From Gemmatimonadota bacterium (GTDB taxonomy: Bacteria; JAAXHH01): a stretch of 36,229 bases of DNA. The notes below the pieces were generated by a model. The model had not been told where the DNA came from and made no database searches. It saw only the letters and a list, made by a program, of their open reading frames with translations. This document shows positions 32,687-36,229 of this stretch, one piece after another (the stretch's first letter is position 1; each line of letters opens with the position of its first letter). The position numbers were made by a program, and so were the translations under genes. The DNA lies in NCBI GenBank assembly GCA_026706345.1, contig JAPOYX010000177.1, positions 22,992 through 59,220 on the forward strand, read 5' to 3'.

Positions 32687-33496
32687 ATGAAACGTTTTCT
32701 ACCGCTTTTCTTATTTCTCGTGACACCGGGTACGGCCTGGAGCGCTTTCGAACCGGTCTACGCCGGTGCCAGACCCGTCGGCATGGCGGGCGCCTTCGTG
32801 GCCGTCGCGGACGACGCCGAAGCTTCCTTTCTGAACCCGGGCGGTACGCCCAGGGTGGGCCGGCTTGCCCTGACGAGCTACTATACACGGCTCTTCGGCA
32901 TGAAAGAACTGGCCCAGGTGGCCGTCTCCGCCGTCGCGCCGACCGCCCTCGGGCACTTCGGTCTGTTCTATCACGGGCTGGGTAGCTCGCTGTACCGGGA
33001 GAGTGTCTTCGGTCTCTCCTACGGACGTTCCATCGGCAGGCGGTTCCATGCGGGACTGGCCCTGCGCCGATTGAGCCTTTCCATTGAAAACTACGAAGGC
33101 GCTTCCGCTCTTGCGATGGATGCGGGCATCCTCCTGGATCTCCCCTATGATCTCCGTCTCGGCGCGATGGCCCATGCCGTCGGCCGCTTCTCAGAATCCG
33201 GCCCCGCCGCGGAAAGCCCCCGCATCATCCAGGCGGGATTAAGCAGGACGGGAGACCGGTTGACGGTTTCCTTCCAGCTCGACCGCCACCCACGCCATGG
33301 CTTTACCACGAGAGTGGGCCAGGAGTTTCGCCTGGCCGAGTCCGTTACGATCCGGGCCGGTCTGACCACCGATCCTTCCCTGTTCTACGTCGGCCTGGGC
33401 CTGGCGAAGGGACGGGTCGAAACGGACTACGCCCTCTCGTCCCACGCCCTGCTGGGCATCACGCACCGGTTTTCCCTTACCATGGAGTTCGGATGA
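32687..33496 (+). CDS. PorV/UPF0164-like outer-membrane beta-barrel protein
   Basis: A 269-residue exported protein. A signal peptide of about 18 residues ends at WSA, and the mature protein opens with FEPVYAGARPVGMAGAFVAVADDAEASFLNPGG, the hallmark of FadL/PorV/UPF0164-type barrels (ArpxGMGGAFvAvADDa.a.yyNPAG). Repeated amphipathic strands follow, ending with the aromatic-terminal HRFSLTMEFG, a typical outer-membrane insertion signal. In Bacteroidota PorV-like proteins serve type IX secretion; I see no T9SS genes here, so this remains a family-level call. The start is ATG 32687, five bases after GGGAG (32677-32681); an ATG at 32675 is possible. The gene is followed after one base by the helix-hairpin-helix barrel gene, making a two-gene operon. 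Confidence 0.8.
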   Translation: MKRFLPLFLFLVTPGTAWSAFEPVYAGARPVGMAGAFVAVADDAEASFLNPGGTPRVGRLALTSYYTRLFGMKELAQVAVSAVAPTALGHFGLFYHGLGSSLYRESVFGLSYGRSIGRRFHAGLALRRLSLSIENYEGASALAMDAGILLDLPYDLRLGAMAHAVGRFSESGPAAESPRIIQAGLSRTGDRLTVSFQLDRHPRHGFTTRVGQEFRLAESVTIRAGLTTDPSLFYVGLGLAKGRVETDYALSSHALLGITHRFSLTMEFG

Positions 33497-33497
33497 T

Positions 33498-35198
33498 ATG
33501 CGTCTGTTCATTAAACCAATATGGCGCACGCTGGCCGCCGCGTCCCTTGTGGCGATGATGGGCATGCCGGAAAAACGAGCGGCCCAGGACCTCGACTACT
33601 CGATCGATGCGCTGATCGACCGGGAAGCCGCCGATATCGATCCGGAGGACATCGCGCTGCTGGTGTCGCTGCGGCGCGACCCGCTCGATATCAACCGGGT
33701 GGGCCGTACCGAGTTGGAACAGCTTCCGTGGATCACGCCCGTCCTCGCCGGCGCGATCGTGGCCTGGCGGGAAAGACACGGCCCCTTCGGCGACACCGGG
33801 GAGCTTGCACGAGTTCCGGGATTCACGGCTGCCCTGGTTTCCCGGATCAGTCCTTTCGTTCGCGCGGCAGGAGGCGGCGCGGAGGACGATCGCCGTATCG
33901 AGACCACGGGGCGCCTGCGCCTGGCGCGAAACCGCACCGACCGTCCCGACGCGCCGGGAAACGGAATCCTGGGTGTGCAGGCGGATATTGGACTGGGAAG
34001 CAGGTTTAATCTGGGAGGCCGGGGCGAACGCCGGGACCGGGGCGGAGAAACCAGGTGGCGGTCCGGATACGTGGAATTCGGCGGTTCGGCTGCTTCCCGC
34101 AGGCTGATCCTCGGATACTTTGAAATGGATTTCGGCCAGGGACTGATATGGCGCAGCCATTCGATCCGGCCCTCCACGGCCAGTCTCAGCGCGTCGGTGA
34201 AACGCCGCATCCGTGGCCTGAGGCCCGTGCGGACGACCTATGCATCCGGCGCCCGGCGCGGCATGGCCATGTGGATTGACCGACGCGGTTTCAGCCTGAC
34301 GGGGATCCTTTCACGGGCCGATTCGGGTAAATGGGAACCCGGCGGCCGCCTGGGTTGGAGCCGGAACAGTGGGTTGGTCGGTATCTCGGTCCTGCAATCG
34401 GAAGGTAGCCTGCGTGTTGGTACGGACCTCGACTTCCTATACGGCGGTACGAACCTGTTCGGTGAAATGGCGATCGACGAAGAAGGTTCCCAGTCCGTTC
34501 AGGGAGGCATGGTCTGGAGCATGGAGGGCGTGGAAGGCGGGCTGACCTTTCACCGCCAGCCGGATGCCCGACTGATTGAAAAGTCGGAAAGGACATGGCA
34601 GAGCCTGCTTCTGCGCTGGAGGCCGGATCGCCGGACCACGCTTCAACTGAGCGTCGAACCCCGGTTGACCTACTTGGAACTTTACCGGCGCAGCACCATA
34701 CGGTTTCGCCGCAGAATGGGGCGCGGTGTCATAGCCTCCGGAGTGTGGCGCCGTGAAACGGATGAGCGAAAGGTCACGGGATCGGCCCTGCTGGATACCT
34801 GGCGGGGACAGTTTGCCTGGCGGGTGCCGGCGCGGGTCCAGTGGCGGGCCCGCTACGAACGGCGCGGCCGGTCCGGTTTGAAGCCCGAACACGATCTGCG
34901 TCTGTACATGCGGTACCGGTCCAGGGACCGCTTCAGCCTGTCCGCGCAGTGGGAATACACCCTGGCCGGATTTCCCGCGCCGGAGGACGCGTTGGCCGGG
35001 TTTCCTGGTTCTGAGGACACGACCTCCCTGTTCAGGTCCAATCATCGTGAAAGGTGGGTTGTCCTGCTGTACGGACCGGTCGGACCGGGCGTTTCGACCC
35101 TGGTACGTTACACGCGGACCCGCCGGACCCGTTACGATCAACTCAAGGTTCCCCTCGTCGAAACACGGTGGGTTCTGCAGTTGAATGCCCGGTGGTGA
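33498..35198 (+). CDS. Exported helix-hairpin-helix plus beta-barrel protein
   Basis: A 566-residue protein. A signal peptide ends near residues 28-30 (KRAAQ), followed by helical residues 33-60 and a tandem helix-hairpin-helix (HhH) region, INRVGRTELEQLPWITPVLAGAIVAWRERHGPFGDTGELARVPGF (about 64-108), similar to ComEA-type HhH_3. From about 130 to the end the sequence is beta-rich with alternating Arg/Gly/aromatic residues (GRLRLARNR, FNLGGRGERRDRGGETRWRSGYVEFGG), and it ends in VETRWVLQLNARW, consistent with an outer-membrane barrel. ComEA HhH modules bind DNA in competence, so this could be a DNA-handling envelope protein. Similar HhH-barrel proteins are annotated in Bacteroidota and related phyla without assigned function. 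It starts one base after the PorV-like gene (TGA-T-ATG), so coupling is likely. The repeat FPAPEDALAGFPGSEDT near 490 is a local duplication. Confidence 0.85.
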   Translation: MRLFIKPIWRTLAAASLVAMMGMPEKRAAQDLDYSIDALIDREAADIDPEDIALLVSLRRDPLDINRVGRTELEQLPWITPVLAGAIVAWRERHGPFGDTGELARVPGFTAALVSRISPFVRAAGGGAEDDRRIETTGRLRLARNRTDRPDAPGNGILGVQADIGLGSRFNLGGRGERRDRGGETRWRSGYVEFGGSAASRRLILGYFEMDFGQGLIWRSHSIRPSTASLSASVKRRIRGLRPVRTTYASGARRGMAMWIDRRGFSLTGILSRADSGKWEPGGRLGWSRNSGLVGISVLQSEGSLRVGTDLDFLYGGTNLFGEMAIDEEGSQSVQGGMVWSMEGVEGGLTFHRQPDARLIEKSERTWQSLLLRWRPDRRTTLQLSVEPRLTYLELYRRSTIRFRRRMGRGVIASGVWRRETDERKVTGSALLDTWRGQFAWRVPARVQWRARYERRGRSGLKPEHDLRLYMRYRSRDRFSLSAQWEYTLAGFPAPEDALAGFPGSEDTTSLFRSNHRERWVVLLYGPVGPGVSTLVRYTRTRRTRYDQLKVPLVETRWVLQLNARW

Positions 35199-35312
35199 TG
35201 TAGACAGGAACTAGCCGTGTGTCCGAATCTGGAATGCTGTGCGAATGTTTATCAGAAATAGCTTTAAATCCAAAGCAACCTTTAGTATCCTCTAATTCGG
35301 GTATGGCAGTGC

Positions 35313-35684
35313 ATGACCGAATTCCTCGAACTGTTGCTGGAGCTTGCGAAGTACACGAAGTATGTCAAACACCTCAAGTGGTTGTGGGAACCCAATCAGG
35401 AGGCAAGGAAAATGTCAGAAAAACAAGCCCTGACCGATGATTTAGAAGAAGAGTTCAGGCAGGTGATATCAGATATCAAGGACGCCGTGCATGAAGGGAA
35501 GACCAGATTGTTTCATGAAAGGACTACGCTAGACGAACTATTCGTAACAGGCGAAGGACCGCAAGGCAAAATCACCAGTATCCCAGACAAGTTCAAAGAT
35601 CACATAGTCGTGGCATCTGACGGTAACCGGTCCTGGCTGGTCTGGAAGCAGAACTGCTCACCGTACTTTGATGACAGGCCATAG
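35313..35684 (+). CDS. Uncharacterised small protein
   Basis: A 123-residue protein I do not recognise. The N-terminal part is helical and amphipathic (MTEFLELLLELAKYTKYVKHLKWLW, then a charged stretch to residue about 60), and the C-terminal half is mixed beta with GKITSIPDKFKDHIVVASDG and SWLVWKQNC. There is no signal peptide. The start may be ATG 35313, or ATG 35412 (MSEKQALTDDLEEEF), 33 codons in, which has AGGAGG (35398-35403) nine bases upstream and so may be the better start. Base composition is lower in GC than the HhH gene. It is followed 35 bases later by the endonuclease-fold gene on the same strand. Confidence 0.55.
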   Translation: MTEFLELLLELAKYTKYVKHLKWLWEPNQEARKMSEKQALTDDLEEEFRQVISDIKDAVHEGKTRLFHERTTLDELFVTGEGPQGKITSIPDKFKDHIVVASDGNRSWLVWKQNCSPYFDDRP

Positions 35685-35693
35685 GCTGTCATC
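35670..35693 (+). terminator. Possible terminator hairpin at the end of the small unknown gene
   Basis: GATGACAG (35670-35677) pairs with CTGTCATC (35686-35693), with an inner CC/GG pair and a short loop. The stem overlaps the stop codon (TAG 35682-35684). There is no T-tract after it, so it may be an mRNA-stabilising or attenuating hairpin rather than a terminator. Confidence 0.35.
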
Positions 35694-35719
35694 TTCGGAA
35701 TAACCATGCAGGAATCCAC

Positions 35720-36229
35720 ATGAAACTGATCTGCTGGAATATCGGTCATCGAAAGGCGGCGTGGAGGTCATTGCCGGATCTGGACGTGGACGTTGTCCTG
35801 CTCCAGGAAGGCTATAAACCGCCAAAGGACGTGACTGACGGGATAGAAGTGGATCCTGCACCGTATTTCAGGAAGGACCCACAGCGTCCGGATAGCCGGG
35901 GCAAAGCACTATCCAGATGCGCTATCGTAAGAGTATCAGACAAAGTAAAGGTGGAATACCTGAATGATATAAAATCGAGTCATCCTGGCTGCCTGTCCGC
36001 GGCCGTCGTAACGCCTCTTGAAGGCAAGTTACAGGGTTGGCCGATTCACGTGGTGTCATTCTGTCCCCAGTATGAAACATACCATCCATCATCCGGTCTG
36101 AAGGGCGATGATCTGGTAGACCCATCGGTACATCGCATCATTTCGGACATCTCAATGCTTATAGGCAGGAAGGATAGTTTCCGGATGATTGCGGCTGGAG
36201 ATACGACGGTAATGTACGGAGACGAAGTC
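35720..36229 (+). CDS. Endonuclease/exonuclease/phosphatase-fold protein, 3'-truncated by window edge
   Basis: The first 170 codons of a gene that continues beyond the window. The N-terminus KLICWNIGHRKAAWRSL (2-18) and VDVVLLQEGYKPP (24-36) match the opening strands of the EEP superfamily, with Asn7 and the metal-ligand Glu32 of LLQE visible. WPIHVVSFCPQYETYH (about 112-127) carries the strand before the family's catalytic His segment, and MIAAGDTTVMYGDE near the end gives the GD motif usually written GDxN, here GD followed by TT. The fold covers DNases, sphingomyelinases and phosphatases, so the substrate is open. The start ATG 35720 has AGGA seven bases upstream. The small gene before it may be co-transcribed. 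Confidence 0.7.
   Translation, partial: MKLICWNIGHRKAAWRSLPDLDVDVVLLQEGYKPPKDVTDGIEVDPAPYFRKDPQRPDSRGKALSRCAIVRVSDKVKVEYLNDIKSSHPGCLSAAVVTPLEGKLQGWPIHVVSFCPQYETYHPSSGLKGDDLVDPSVHRIISDISMLIGRKDSFRMIAAGDTTVMYGDEV

Noticed and set aside
1-36229. CRISPR arrays or cas genes
   Set aside because: No regularly spaced identical repeats and no Cas motifs were seen on either strand.

Overview
The window looks like a piece of chromosome from an uncultured, GC-rich, Gram-negative heterotroph. Outer-membrane barrel proteins (a Tsx-like channel, a PorV-like barrel, a helix-hairpin-helix/barrel protein) and several lipoproteins indicate an outer membrane. The many Gfo/Idh/MocA dehydrogenases, phytanoyl-CoA-type dioxygenases, TIM-barrel epimerases, esterases and inositol genes recall Latescibacterota, Poribacteria or Gemmatimonadota metagenome bins. 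That placement is inference from gene content only; no rRNA or marker gene is present. TTG starts appear to be fairly common.

Layout. 0-2.4 kb: small membrane protein, a lipoprotein with a hairpin over its ribosome binding site, a DUF1697 protein and a short YdeI/OmdA-domain protein. 2.6-15.5 kb, all on the + strand: MFS transporter, Ig-like/esterase lipoprotein, Gfo/Idh protein lacking the usual EKP lysine, permease-prefix membrane protein, dienelactone-hydrolase-like esterase, PhyH dioxygenase, Tsx-like channel, zinc alcohol dehydrogenase, DUF899 thioredoxin-fold protein, ankyrin protein and D-2-hydroxyacid dehydrogenase. 15.5-16.9 kb: an AT-rich island with one gene of unknown function. 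16.9-19.7 kb (- strand): operon PhyH dioxygenase - amidohydrolase - DUF3500. 19.8-21.0 kb (+): RfbC-like epimerase and a small membrane protein.

21.0-28.6 kb (- strand) is the metabolic core, read as Gfo/Idh - TIM-barrel epimerase - Nramp-fold transporter - IolG-like dehydrogenase - IolD - IolE. IolG, IolE and IolD are the first three steps of myo-inositol breakdown (oxidation, dehydration, ring hydrolysis), so this is probably an inositol or cyclitol uptake and degradation operon. IolB, IolC, IolJ and IolA are not in the window. The transporter has lost the Nramp metal-binding motifs and may carry something other than a divalent metal.

28.7-32.5 kb is a variable segment between two tRNA-Arg genes (TCG and TCT anticodons, both on - strand). 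It holds a lipoprotein gene with a frameshift, a strong promoter with a probable operator driving an apparently leaderless XRE regulator plus a conserved protein of unknown function, and a DUF4268/PD-(D/E)XK nuclease-like gene broken by a single-base insertion. 32.6-35.2 kb: a two-gene envelope operon (PorV-like barrel; helix-hairpin-helix plus barrel). The right end holds a small unknown gene and the 5' part of an endonuclease/exonuclease/phosphatase-fold gene that runs off the window.
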